DNA of 64,000 bases from Cavia porcellus (taxonomy: Eukaryota; Chordata; Mammalia; Rodentia; Caviidae), in the NCBI RefSeq assembly GCF_034190915.1, contig NW_026947485.1:30703519-30767518 (forward strand), read 5' to 3'. Position numbers and translations under genes: made by a program. How positions within the stretch are numbered: the first letter of the stretch is position 1; every line of letters starts with the position of its first letter. The notes below the pieces were generated by a model that had not been told where the DNA came from, did no database searches, and saw only the letters and a program-made list of their open reading frames with translations. Positions 37,420-48,534 of the stretch are shown here, piece by piece.

Positions 37420-37622
37420 ACTTCCAGTCCAGTCCACCTCTCCACCACCACCACTGCAGCCTCCAGGGTTGTCTGGACTAAAACCTCATAAGATAACCTG
37501 AGCCAGGACCTCCCAACTAGGCTGTTATTGAACTCTTGACCTGGAGAAATTGTGAAACAATAACTCTATATTGTTTTTGCAAGTTTGTTTTGGGGTGATT
37601 TGTTATGCAGCAGTGATAGACC
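37420..37622 (+). repeat. MLT1-type LTR 3' half, sense
   Basis: 'GACCTGGAGAAATTGTGAAA', 'CAATAACTCTATATTG', then 'GATTTGTTATGCAGCAGTGA' and 'TAGACC' follow the 3' end of MLT1 ('...GTACTTTGTTACGGCAGC..'). It is opposite in orientation to the MLT1 ~300 bp upstream. Confidence 0.65.
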
Positions 37623-37899
37623 AAATCCAGCTCATGTCATCCCAAACCTGGATAAACAAATCAGTTCATGCTTTGTGAACAGTGTTGTCCTGACGACAAC
37701 AGGATGGGTGGCAGACAAATTGCACCTTGGGGCTTGGACTTCAGGGCCTCAGCTTTTCTGTTTCTGTCAGTTTACTTTCATTTTGTTTAAGGAACTAAAG
37801 AAAAGTGTACCCCTCCCAACATGACTGAAAGTAAATATATTTTATTGAGAATGAGAATATTAGACTAAAGGAAAACCTTGTCATCTCGAATAGCAGAAT

Positions 37900-38090
37900 A
37901 ACTTAAAGGCAGGAGCACAGGATTTCAGCCCAAACTATCTATATTTGTATCCGAGCTTTTCTTACCTATCAAACCTTGGGGGTTTCTGTATTTCTCAGGC
38001 ATAGTTTTCTCATCTACAAAATGGAATAGTAGTCATACTACTGATGTCATAGGGAAGAGTCAGTATCAGTAATGACTTAGAGCTGTGTGT
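37900..38090 (+). repeat. MIR SINE
   Basis: 'GAGCACAGGATTTCAGCCCA', 'TTGTATCCGAGCTTTTCTTA', 'GCATAGTTTTCTCATCTACA', 'AAATGGAATAGTAGTCATAC' match MIR in sense orientation. Confidence 0.78.
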
Positions 38091-38094
38091 CGTA

Positions 38095-39400
38095 CAGAAA
38101 AAGATGAATCTCTAATCATGACCAAACAGTCCAGATCCATTCTTGACTTTGAATGTCCCATAAATGCATTGGGATGCCTGTAGAAAGAGGCAGCCTTTCA
38201 GGAAATGGGGCTCAAAGCCTGTGCAATGAAGGTTTCCTGTTTTCATAGCCAACTTTTCCCAGTATGAACACAGTAAGCTTCAGAAGGAAAATAGCTGTCA
38301 CTGGTTGCAGAAGGGATTCTGAGACCAATTCTCTTGCTCAGGGTCATCAGATGCACAGAAATTCCGGTAACATCAGTAGAGATATTGTCCTCTCCATTCA
38401 TCCACGCCTACCCTTTAAATTACACCATCGCTAAGGCAGACCAGAAAGTGCCATTGGATTTCCTAAAAAGCATAGTATTTGAAAATCTCCCTGTTTCCTT
38501 CTGGATTGATAGTTTCTAATTATAATGTGATTTCATCAATGTTTGAATTCTCCATGTTATGTGACATTTCCTAAGAAGATTTCAGTGAGCTGAGTGCTGT
38601 GCTGGGTAGAGACTATTACCTCTTGTGCTCTAAAGGAATTTAGAATTCCTGTGCCAGCTTTTACTTCTGGGCACAACAACCAAACCCGGATATCCTATGA
38701 GGTTCCATCATTAGCTAAAAGCCGGAAGAGATTGGTCCTCCTCCTCCAACTCATGATGATCACAGGCTGAGATCACATCATTTCTTTCAAATAAGTAACA
38801 AGTATAACATGTAAGAGTGCATGGTGGGGGGAGGGTTAGACTTTCATCCCTCTTCCCTTCATATTGTTACCCCGTCCCATTGCTAGAGAGTTTCCCATTG
38901 GCTCTTGGCTTCTTCTCAAATTACAGTGCCCTCTTTCATAGATTACTGTGTATGTGGAAAGACAAGAAAGTCTTTATAAAGCAGATGGAGGTCCTGCCTT
39001 CTAGGAAGACCAGATGGATGCTCTGGCCTGGGTGTCTGAGCCCTGACTCCAGTGTCCTCCCTCAGAGCCTTGGGCTTGGTACCTTCTCCCAGTGGAGGAG
39101 GAAGGACTGCTCACTCGTCCTCTTAGACTGAGGTAAATTGTAAGCTGTATTATAAACTATGTTGCAATTAAGGACGTCTCTGTGTGTGGTGTTTGGGGAC
39201 CTCTTCTTGCTTTACTGTTACAAGGCAGTACTTACTTCTGGATGAAGAAGGGAGGGGGGCCCCTTCTTCATCCATCAAATGGAATTTTCAGACTGGAGTG
39301 AGAGTCTCAGATGACATTTCCTGCCCTTTCTCTCCACTTTCTTTTTTGAATCTCTTGTTTTCTTTCACATGCACTTGTTGAAAAACTGAATATTCAGATG
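38095..39400. other. Intronic stretch with nothing recognised
   Basis: No repeat family or exon was recognised; the moderate GC part at 38960-39130 has short open frames without features. Confidence 0.5.
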
Positions 39401-39404
39401 TCAT

Positions 39405-39622
39405 CTTTATCACCATGATAGCAAATATTGAGCCACTGCTTCTCATTCAGTCTTCACAAATCTATGAGGCAGACACTTTTATTTCTCCCAGTTTAGGGAT
39501 TGGATGGGGAGGCCTAAAGAGATGAAGTGACTTTCCAAGAGTCACATGACTACCAGTGGCAAAGCCCAGACTTGAGCCTCACTCAGAGGGCTAGAGTCTG
39601 TCTTCTCAAACCCTGATTTATT
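39405..39622 (-). repeat. MIR SINE, antisense
   Basis: 'CAGTCTTCACAAATCTATGA', 'GGCAGACACTTTTATTTCTC', 'AGATGAAGTGACTTTCCAAG', 'AGTCACATGACTACCAGTGG', 'CAAAGCCCAGACTTGAGCC' is a well-preserved antisense MIR core. Confidence 0.85.
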
Positions 39623-39940
39623 CACTTGAGAATTTTGTCTTTCCTTGGCAGTAATTCCTTAGCAGAGGGCTGAGCAGATGCCCTACAGCTCCTGTCTTGG
39701 GTCCTCCCATCCCTGGTGTGACACGGCAGGCCCTTTCAGAGAGTGTGGTCTCCTTTATACCCTCCCCTTAAATAAGAGCCAGCTTAATTGTGCCGGGCAA
39801 CTGCTGGTGTGTTAGGTTGGGCCTTATCTGATAACGAAGTCACATCTGTCTGTCTTTCTGCAGGGACACTCCTACTTCTGAGGGTTTCCCTCTCTTCAGT
39901 GCAAACACCCAAGGCCTCCCTGGTGAAACCATTTTCCTTA

Positions 39941-40255
39941 GGAAAAGGGAAGTAGAGAAGAGGGGAAAGAAGGAAGGGACAAAGGAGGGAGAAGGAAAGA
40001 GGTAATAATGGAAGGAGAAAGAGGGAAAGAGTGAGAGAAACATGCCAGTAAGGAAGAGTGAAAGGTAAGGAGAGAGGGAAGAATGGAAGGAAGGGGAAAA
40101 GGAAGGAGAAAGGAACTGAAGGAAAAGAGGGAGGAGAAGAAAGAAGGAGTACAGGGAAGAAGAGAGAAGTGAAAGCGAAAAGGACCCCCTCAAAGGATGG
40201 GATAGAAGGGAGGAAGAAAATAGTAGGAAGATAACGGAAAGGAGAGAAGGGGCCA
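39941..40255 (+). repeat. Polypurine tract (GGA/GAA-rich), about 300 bp
   Basis: The + strand is almost purely purine (AAGGGAAG, GAGAAGAGGGG, GGAAGGAAGG units) with few interruptions. The open frames on the minus strand across it are low-complexity Ser/Leu/Phe/Pro and are an effect of the tract. Such tracts can form triplex (H-DNA) structures and mutate by slippage. Confidence 0.9.
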
Positions 40256-40259
40256 TGAG

Positions 40260-41490
40260 TTCCACTGGCATGGTAAGCGTGGGTTCCTCTGAAACACCAC
40301 CTCCTGCCTAGCTGTGCTAGCCATGCTTGTAGCTGTCCTTCGCCTTTCTTCTTGGTTGGGCCATATTGACTTTTGTCCTGCCAAGAGTCCACCTTTTGGG
40401 TTATGCTGTTCATGTTGTTGATCTAAAGAGAATAAGAAAAAGTATATTGCAACTTAGTTGAAACATGTCAGATCAACACATAGTTTTGATCCCAGAGCTG
40501 GAAGTGGGTCCTTTGGGGAACCTTGGGTCTTCCTTGTGATTCTGAAGTGCTTCCTGTCACAAGTCAACCTTCATAGATTATCCTGATGTCCTCAGCTACG
40601 TGGCAGGAAAACATGGTGTCCTGTCTCACTGATGCTGAGAAGCCAGCAGGTCAGCACTTTGAACACCTTGAAGCCTGGGAGCCCAGTGAAAAAGACTCTC
40701 CATTTCAATGCAAAGAATGATTTGAAAATTCTTACCGTAGCCTTTGCAGAGTTCTAGCATCATATCTGTGTTTGTTGATCACCTCCCACGGTCTGTTCAA
40801 TCTCTTTTCTTCCTTTCTTCCATTTCATTTTGAGAAGTGCACCCCCTTGGAATGTTGCTTTGGCCCTCTGTCTGCCATTCCAGCTCTGAAACTCAGTGGT
40901 TGTCCTGGTGGCAGGAACTCTGTCCCTGCCATTTCCACTATTGCTGACCCAGTTCAGATCTCATGTTCTTTGCAAGAGGAGTTGGCAGCTTCCTGAGGCA
41001 GCATGGTGCTGGCCTTGCAAGGCTGGGGCTGGCAGAATCAGTTAGTGATTTACGTTCAACATTCCAGTCCAGAACCAATCATGCCATTTATTTATTTACT
41101 TATATTTGGCCAGATGTGTAACACACATTTATTTGATGAATTATTAATTTTGATTTTATGAGTTTTATTATATTAAACAATGTGCACTTAACAGGATAAT
41201 AAAATATTACATTTTGAATATGTAATGTGTGTTTAGAATAAACTACATTTTTCAATATCAACTGCTTACTTGCTGACAAGATCTAAAAAATAATAGCAGA
41301 AATAAATTCCTCTGTGGACTATAAAGAATAAAACAAACTCATCACAGAAATCATCTTTGCTTCAGTTAGCATGCCTAAGGCAGTATGCACATGAGAACGG
41401 CGTGTTCCTTACACAAGTTGTGCTCACAATTACACTACGTGTGCTTAATGTTCTTTTCATATTTGGCAGAGCATACTTGTCACTTTTCTT
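40260..41490. other. Intronic stretch with nothing recognised
   Basis: The left part is GC-moderate, and 41080-41340 is very AT-rich. No gene or repeat was recognised. Confidence 0.5.
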
Positions 41491-41492
41491 TT

Positions 41493-41568
41493 TTGTACCT
41501 GGGATCAAACTCAGAACCTGGCACTTACCAGGTGAGCGCTTGTACCACTGAGCTAAATTCCCAGCTGG
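41493..41568 (-). mobile_element. ID-like SINE, antisense
   Basis: 'GTACCTGGGATCAAACTCAG', 'AACCTGGCACTTACCAGGTG', 'AGCGCTTGTACCACTGAGCT', 'AAATTCCCAGC' is the complement of an ID SINE with recognisable box B and box A. The T-run before it (minus-strand tail) is short. Confidence 0.85.
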
Positions 41569-42034
41569 CCTTCCTCTTTTGCCTATTATAGAATTCTCAC
41601 TTATAAGGAAAAATCAATAAAATAAAGTATCAAATATATATCAAGTATTTAGAAAAAACATCACTGATAAATGATCAATTACAGCAGAGGAAGAATAGTA
41701 TATATCTGCCCAAGAACTCCTTAAATGATTTCAAGAGCCAACCAGTGAACAGACAGGTTCACTAGAGTCTCTTAAGAAAATTGGATGACCAACAAGATGT
41801 CAAGTATGTCCTACCAAAGAAAACAAGCAAACAAAACAGGTGCTGTCAGTGTTAGGGATACTTGTGTATGAAGCTTGCCATTCTCATGTATGAAAACTCT
41901 CCTAGGGGTGATAATTGAAGTAGAGATTATTTCTGTGGTAGAGTTTTATTTGTGTAGATTTCACTTTTTCTCAGATAAGGAACACAAGTTTAGAGAGACT
42001 GAATTATATACCTCTGGTAAATGGTTTTTGAAAA

Positions 42035-42310
42035 TAAACTTTACTGTCTGTATTGTATACATTTGAGGTATGCCACATGATGTTAATGAGATAATACATC
42101 AAAATAGTATAATGCATTCACTAATGAAGCAAATTAATATGTCCATCATCTCATAAAACTTCCTTTTTAAATTAAGTATTTAAAATATCTGTGAGAATCA
42201 TCATCAAAACACGTTATTTTACATATCGTGCATTTAAAGGCTATTTTTCCATCACAGTATACTAACTGTATTTATTGTGAGCACATAGTTGAAAACTATT
42301 CTCTCAGACA
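42035..42310 (-). repeat. Old L1 3' UTR fragment, antisense
   Basis: 'TTGTATACATTTGAGGTATG', 'ATGAGATAATACATCAAAAT', 'AATATGTCCATCATCTCATA' match the complement of the old L1 3' UTR, which is also seen at 11745-12235. Confidence 0.65.
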
Positions 42311-42314
42311 GCCT

Positions 42315-43150
42315 CCATGATGTGAGGACCAGGAATGAATGGATGTGTAGAGAGATAAGGACAGGAGAAGGCAGAGATGCCTGGGATTACTGGATGCAGG
42401 CAGAGCACTCTGATTAAATGAATCAGGGCCATGTAACTGAGACCAAACCTGGGAGCTTTGATGCTACTGTTGATGAAAAATAGGTGAAGAAGTATGAACT
42501 CACCACAGAACGGTTGCATTTACAAATCTTGAAAATTCACATGGATTTGTTGGAGGTAACAAATAAGGACAGGAGCCAGTCCTGGAAACTGAGACCTGCG
42601 TTTCAGTTTCAGGCCCTCTGTGTCATCCTGGGGAGCTACACATCTTCTTGGTCTCCTCTATTCTTTGTTTTATGGTAAGCACTTTGGAACAGTTTCTAAC
42701 CACACACCTGTGGCTATGCCGTGCTTTGATATTTCAGACCCATCACTAATAAGTCTCTGTCAACAAATGTTACCAAATTCAAGTGAAATTTCTTAAATGC
42801 CACTTAGCAAAAATACCATAAAAAAATCTTATATGTCACCTTTGTGGTTTCTTAACTCATTTTAACCAGGCACATGCCCTGTGTAGAATCTCTCAGGTTG
42901 TCACTTCTTGAAAGTATTTGTAGTGGAGCTAACATCATTTGCTTAGCTGTAAATTCTCTATTCTAAGCACCATTAAGTATTCAAAGGGGCATTTTGAAAC
43001 AGATGCCAATATTTTGCTTGAAAAAAACATTGAGCAAAAGTAGACTTTGGTTTGGAAAATTTAAGGTCAAAATAAAGTTATAGGTGCTGATGGACCAGAG
43101 GAAGAAATATGCCTGACATGTATATCCTGTTTTTATTTGGAGTTGACTGT
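42315..43150. other. Intronic stretch with nothing recognised
   Basis: No gene, exon or repeat family was recognised. Confidence 0.5.
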
Positions 43151-43159
43151 TCTAATTGT

Positions 43160-43325
43160 TTTGGATTTCTTCTCAGTAAAGTGAAATTTATAAAGCAGAT
43201 ATTGTTATCACCCTGATTTTATAAATGAAAAAGCTGAGGAAGGGTTGAACTGTGTGTTCCAGTTGCAGAGCTGATTAAAGCTGGAATTTGAATTGAGGTG
43301 AGGCGAACTCAGACTAGATGTTGTT
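43160..43325 (-). repeat. Possible MIR fragment, antisense
   Basis: 'GATATTGTTATCACCCTGAT', 'TTTATAAATGAAAAAGCTGA', 'GGAAGGGTTGAACTGTGTGT', then 'GCTGGAATTTGAATTGAGG' follow antisense MIR. Confidence 0.6.
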
Positions 43326-43513
43326 TTGGGGTTAGACTGTGAAGGAAGTAAACTTTCTGCATTATTCTAGGGCTCTCCTCCTTAAAGAAAAGTTTATTTT
43401 GCAAGAAACTTGCAGAAAAAGTAGAAGCAACTATCCTCAGCCACAAGTGAACCTTGGCTATATTTGCACCAGTTCTCAAAGAAATTTCTGTGAATCTACC
43501 AATTAGTTAAAAT

Positions 43514-43573
43514 CCATAGAATTACCTCGATTATTTTGACTATCCATTGAATTATCTGGATTATTTTGACTAT
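43514..43573 (+). repeat. Two tandem 30-bp units
   Basis: CCATAGAATTACCTCG... and CCATTGAATTATCTGG..., each continuing with ATTATTTTGACTAT, lie head to tail (43514-43543 and 43544-43573) with about four differences. A small tandem duplication. Confidence 0.85.
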
Positions 43574-44234
43574 TCTAGTAATGCATTAGACAATTGAAAA
43601 AGAGCACCAAATCTAGAGTCTGGATGTGTGTATTCTGCCCAGTTCCATCCAGGCTGTCCACTGAAAACTTGGGCCCATCTGTTAAATGGGGGATAGTAAT
43701 ATTTCTGTCTACTTTTTTGTTGATGTGAAATGGAATAAGAATGTTATTTTGCCAACAAACTCTTAAAATCTTCATAAGGTCCATGGGGGTTGAGATTAAA
43801 GGATGAAGACCAATTTTATAATTTTGAGACCTTATCAATTTCAGATTAAAGAGAGCTGGACATCCTTAGATTGAATTTAACACTATTTTAGAGTCATTAG
43901 AACTAGGATAGAAACAAGACTTTGGATTTTTGGATTTAGTCATCTTTTAAATAGTTTCCTGCTATTCAAAGGAAGAAGACTGTGCCAAAGATGATGGTAT
44001 TCAAACTTTCTACCCACCTGTAACTTCTTGCAGCTATTTCAAACAACACTGCAACAACAAAACACAATTATTACTTAGCAGTGGCAATGATCCATTTATA
44101 TAGGTCCCTTGCAAAACAGTATTTTAAATTACCAGCAAAAGAATATTTCTTCTCTTTCTATGAAGCTTTTCTATTTATTTTAGCATCAATGTTTTAATTA
44201 AGATTATCTAGTTCAGTCTTTTAATACATTTCCG

Positions 44235-44810
44235 AAATTGTTAGAAAAAGCTTTAAAAATAATCTCTTCATCTTTCTGTTTTGAGTGGCATACGCTACAG
44301 TATTCTCTGCTTTTTTCCTGATGTAATTTATGATCTCTCTCTTTTTTTTCCTTGACCAGTTTTGCTAGAGATTGGCCAATTTTATCAGTATTTTCAAAGA
44401 ATCGTGTTTCAATTTAGTCAGTTCTCTTTATTTTATGTTTGTTTCTTATTCTATAGACTCTGCTTTATTTTTTCAGTTTCCACTTTTGTTATAATTTTTG
44501 CTTCTTTTTGTTAACTTCTTGAGAATGGATACTTAGATCATTGATTTTCAGACATTTTACCCTTTTAATATATGTATGTATTTAAAACTATACATGCTCT
44601 CTAAGCACAACTTTAGTTGCATCATACAATTAAAACATTTTCTAGTTTTTACAACCCATGAGTTATTTAAAAATTTCAATTCAAAGTATCTGGAAATTTT
44701 CTGTTATTGATTCCAACTTAGTTCCATTCTAATCACAAGCATTGCATAATTTTAATGCTTTGAAAATTTGTGAGACATATATTATGGTTTAAAACAAATT
44801 GCTCGTATAA
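44235..44810 (-). repeat. Old L1 ORF2 fragment, antisense
   Basis: The + strand resembles the complement of mid-ORF2 of mammalian L1: 'GATTGGCCAATTTTATCAGT', 'GAATGGATACTTAGATCATT', 'CTCTAAGCACAACTTTAGTT', 'GCATCATACAATT', 'CCCATGAGTTATTTAAAAAT', 'TCTGTTATTGATTCCAACTT'. All frames are broken. Confidence 0.8.
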
Positions 44811-44869
44811 TTTACTTTAACAGTTTTATTCTTCCCTTTTAATAAACCTATTAGAAAAGTTATTGAAAA

Positions 44870-45050
44870 TATTACCACCAAGTTGCTTACCCTCCACATG
44901 CCTCAGTTTCCTTTTTGTATAAAACACAGGTAACAGTATTTCCCACAGAAGTCTTGGTGGGAATGTTAAATATGTTACATTAAATGTACATATCTAAAGA
45001 ACAGCTCTTGACACACAGTAAGTACCTAGTATTTTAGCTGTTATTATTCA
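44870..45050 (+). repeat. MIR SINE 3' part
   Basis: 'CATGCCTCAGTTTCCTTTTT', 'GTATAAAACACAGGTAACAG', 'AACAGCTCTTGACACACAGT', 'AAGTACCTAGTATTTTAGCT' match sense MIR. Confidence 0.75.
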
Positions 45051-45059
45051 TTGTATTAT

Positions 45060-46765
45060 AAATTAATGATATATTTAAATATATAATTATGTTAAATATC
45101 TATAATCATAACATTATGATAATGCTAGCTATACTAATTAATAGTTATTAGTTATATTGTTAGATATAGATAAATGTCCATTTCCTGTTGCTAGCCCACT
45201 TACCTGTCTGCTCTCACTCGTCATTTGCTTCTAAACTGTAAAGCATGTATTTTAAATCACTGAAGTCTCATTTTGTGGATGAGAATGAAGGCACAAAGTG
45301 GGTAAGAAACTTGAATGAAAAATCATTTCTCAAGATATTATCACTAACCTGTTCTCTAGTTTAAGTTTGTATTACTAACTCCTGCTTGATTAAATATAAA
45401 TAAAAGAAGTAATAATTTTACAATTAGATATTTTTGTGGGTGACATCTTTGCCAGGTTTTCCTTAGGTCTGGTCCCTAATCAGCAGGTTAACCTGACCTC
45501 AGGCAGGCTCCCTAGAGCCAAAAATATGTCAAAGTTCCCAGCACTTTCCATCCTTTAAAGAAAAAATCTACCATCATCATCTTGTGGGAAGTCAATATAA
45601 ATGGTGGTTGATGGACCGTTATGGTATCAGTTTTGAAAATAAGCACAGACATTTTTGGTTACCAGCTCACCATTACCCAGGTTGTAAAGCAAGAGAAATT
45701 GACATTCTTTTCCATTCATTAAGCATAAATTGTTATGACTATTTCCAAGGATGCATGGTACACGTGTAATGTGGGGGTCTTTGAGGGAGATTTGACATCA
45801 AGCCTGGAGTCTTGAGGGACCAGTTTATATTTTCAAGGAACGCTGAAGACTTTAACATATTTTAGAGAAGGCTTTCCTAAAACTATTTTGGTGCCAGTTT
45901 TTCAACCTAATGTTGTAGCAGAAGCACCTGGTTTCCTGCTACGTATGGCTTTAGCAGGGCTAGCAAAGTTTTTCTGAGTATCTTAAATCTTCTTGGATAC
46001 TCGGTATTTCCACAGTGTGAACTTTATTCTTTTAGATTGGTATTTAGGTTATTGGTTTTATCCTATAATTCCTTTGGGAATCCTTTGGGAAAAGTATCAG
46101 TAAGTCTCATTATCTGCCATCCCATGAATGAATGAGTTTATTAGATTGGCTGTTAAAATCATGTTTGGTTTAGATTGAGGAAGAGAAGGGGGTGAATGCA
46201 GCTACTGTGGGCACCTGGGTTTGGAAGTGGCAGGTAGGAAGGTCCTCTGGTCTGACACTGGGTGTGTGATACTGGAGGAGGTTCCTGTTTTGCCTGGGGC
46301 TGCCTCTGCCCACGTTTTCAAACCACAAATCCCAGTGAATTCTCCCACACCATTTAATTAGATAATTGTCATCAGGGACTAGCAGTAGCACCAGCACTCA
46401 TGTCACCAAAGCCTTTGTTTATATTCAAAATCATTCTTCTTCTTAGTTCTGCACTTGATGTACATTTGTGTTCCTCTCTGGTCTTAGTTTGGTATTAATA
46501 GCAAAGAGAAGTGAAGAGCAAAAAAGTAAGGTAGAATTTTGAGAATGTCAGATAAGAGTTCTAACAGGTAAAGACACTTAGGGCTCTTCTGCCCAATCTC
46601 CTCTCTCTGCTGTGTTACTGAGGAGCACATGGGGGCCTTTCTTCGCATAGACACCTACTGATTCCTGCTGCTGTAACCCTGATGCCCTTCATTTGTCTTT
46701 AAAACATCAGCCATTGTCCTAACACTTGGAATGCTTGCAAATCTCTGTCCTGTAGTATACTGGGC
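45060..46765. other. Intronic stretch with nothing recognised
   Basis: The left part (45060-45180) is low-complexity AT. No exon or repeat was recognised in the rest. Confidence 0.5.
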
Positions 46766-46772
46766 AGATACT

Positions 46773-47121
46773 TGTCTTAGTTACTTTATGCTCATCACTG
46801 AGACAAAATACCTGATGCCCCAGTTGGGAAAGGAAAGGTTTATTTCTTACAGTTTTTGGAGGTTTCAGTCCACATTCAGTTGGCTCCAAGACAGGCGGGC
46901 ATGGCTGGACCGCCGTCCGTTCATGGCGGCCGCAAACAGCCAGCTGGAACACATCTTCAAAGAGAAAGACACATCTTCTTCCTGCCATTACATCACATCC
47001 TGGCTCCACCATTTTGTGGGTGGAGCATTGACACCATCAATCTAAGCACTAGACAATGAAGCATCACAAATGCACAGTGCAAACTCATGAGACCTGGAGG
47101 CCACAGACATAAACCATGACA
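46773..47121 (-). mobile_element. Solo MaLR-type LTR, antisense
   Basis: Reads TGTCTTAGTTACTTTATGCT, 'GAGACAAAATACCTGATGCC', 'AAAGGTTTATTTCTTACAGT', 'TTTTGGAGGTTTCAGTCCAC' from the left and ends '...AAACCATGACA'. It is ~350 bp, TG...CA bounded, with ACTTG words at both edges suggesting the target duplication. Its minus-strand AATAAA sits near 46840. Its inner part (46900-46935) is unusually CpG-rich (GGACCGCCGTCCG), which suggests it is younger than the other LTRs here. It has no viral genes. Confidence 0.8.
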
Positions 47122-47124
47122 CTT

Positions 47125-47840
47125 GTTTCACCCACTGTTGTAAACACGTGGCTTAACTGAGTAGTATGTAAGTGAATAAAATATGAAGATAAAAAGAAGT
47201 ACCTTATTTGAATGTTTGGCTAAAGAGTGCCTTAGAAATGCAATCAAATTATAGGTGAGAACTGTAAAAGATTGTGGAAGTACTTGTGGAAATGCACACA
47301 GGTTCTGCATTCAGGTTGCTCCTCAGTGGTCACTAAATTCCTGTGCTACTGTTAAAAATCTAAAAGAAGAAGCCATCAGCTGTACATTGGTGTACATGCT
47401 CATGCATATAAGAGCTTTCAGGACTGAATCAGCAGACCCACACACAGAGAAAAGGTATTGGCCCAGCATCAGAAAATAGGAAGCCATGTGTAGTTATGTG
47501 TTTCCAATGAAAAAGATGTTGAAAATATGCACTTAAAAGGTTTATGGTCCTTCGCCTTTATCCATGTTTTTAGCTATTCAACTAACTTACTTTATTTCAA
47601 TGTCTTCTACTACATTCACAAAGACCACTGTTTATCTCCTTTGTTTAAAACTTAAAGATTAGGGTTATTGTTTTGATTATTCTTTCTAGTTTCTGCAACT
47701 CTAAATTCATTTTTGTCTTATTTAAAGCTACTTCTTTACCTATGCTATTAAACATACTGTTAAATAAATAAAAAAATAATACTGATAGTGCAATAGTAGT
47801 TAAACCTGAGAATGATTCACCTCCTATCTAGAGTCTGTGT
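47125..47840. other. Intronic stretch with nothing recognised
   Basis: AT-rich, with no recognised gene or repeat. Confidence 0.5.
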
Positions 47841-47844
47841 TAAG

Positions 47845-48530
47845 CATTTATCTGATGTTACCTTAGTTAATCCCACAACTACCAGAGAGGTTCCTTCCAT
47901 TATTGTCTTCATTTTGTAGGCAATGGAAGCATAAAAAGTGTTTCAGTTACTTTTCTGTCACTGCTGAGACAAAATATCCAACACCCAAAATTAAGGAAGG
48001 AGAGATTTATTTAGATCACAGTTTGTGGAGATTTCAGTCCATCATCAGCTGACTCCAAGACACAGAAGCATGGCTGAAAGGCAGCTGTTCATGGTGACAG
48101 AAGACAGCAAAAGAGAATAGAGCAAGAGTCTCTTCCTCCCTTATACTGTAAGCAGGCTGCCCGCCTTCGGGTGGGTGTAGCACTCACATAATCTCCATGC
48201 CTCCTCTTGCATAGGCTCAGAATGTTTACAAAGTAAGGACCAGACCTCCTGCTGAGTTACCAGATAAACTTCTGAACTTCTTAAGTTGACATAATGGATC
48301 AACCATTGCAACCTCCTAGAGGGTAAATAGCCACCCTTGGACATGTCCTCTAATACTCTTGGATATAGGTTTACTTAGTTAAGCTCCTGAACTTCTCAAG
48401 TTGACACAATGTATCACCCATTACAGAAAAGGAAAGCATTTGAGGAAAATAGCATGGTTTGTAGATAGTGCAGCTAGATTTCAACCCAGATGGAATTCAG
48501 ACCCTGTGATTATAACCACTGTGCTATTTA
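47845..48530 (-). repeat. MIR SINE, antisense, interrupted by an LTR
   Basis: The left part (47845-47938: 'GCATTTATCTGATGTTACCT', 'TTAATCCCACAACTACCAGA', 'ATTGTCTTCATTTTGTAGGC', 'AATGGAAGC') and the right part (48426-48530: 'GTGCAGCTAGATTTCAACCC', 'AGATGGAATTCAGACCCTGT', 'ATAACCACTGTGCTA') are consecutive pieces of one antisense MIR. The intervening 47939-48425 is a later LTR insertion. Confidence 0.75.
47939..48425 (-). mobile_element. MaLR-type LTR inserted into a MIR
   Basis: Reads TGTTTCAGTTACTTTTCTGT, 'GCTGAGACAAAATATCCAAC', 'GGAGAGATTTATTTAGATCA', 'GAGATTTCAGTCCATC' and ends '...CACCCATTACA'. The minus-strand AATAAA is near 48009. A ~48-bp block near its right end (48264-48311) recurs, diverged, at 48377-48424, so the LTR's own 5' end is present twice about 113 bp apart. 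It has no viral genes. Confidence 0.78.
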
Positions 48531-48534
48531 TTTT

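Noticed and set aside
39784..40413. Longest non-transposon open frames (209 and 143 codons) on the minus strand
   Set aside because: They run through the polypurine tract and encode low-complexity Leu/Ser/Phe/Pro. No domain, no start context and no splice logic support a gene.
26743..48425. Complete endogenous retrovirus between LTRs
   Set aside because: The MaLR LTRs differ in orientation and type, lie far apart and have no internal viral coding between them. They are separate solo LTRs.
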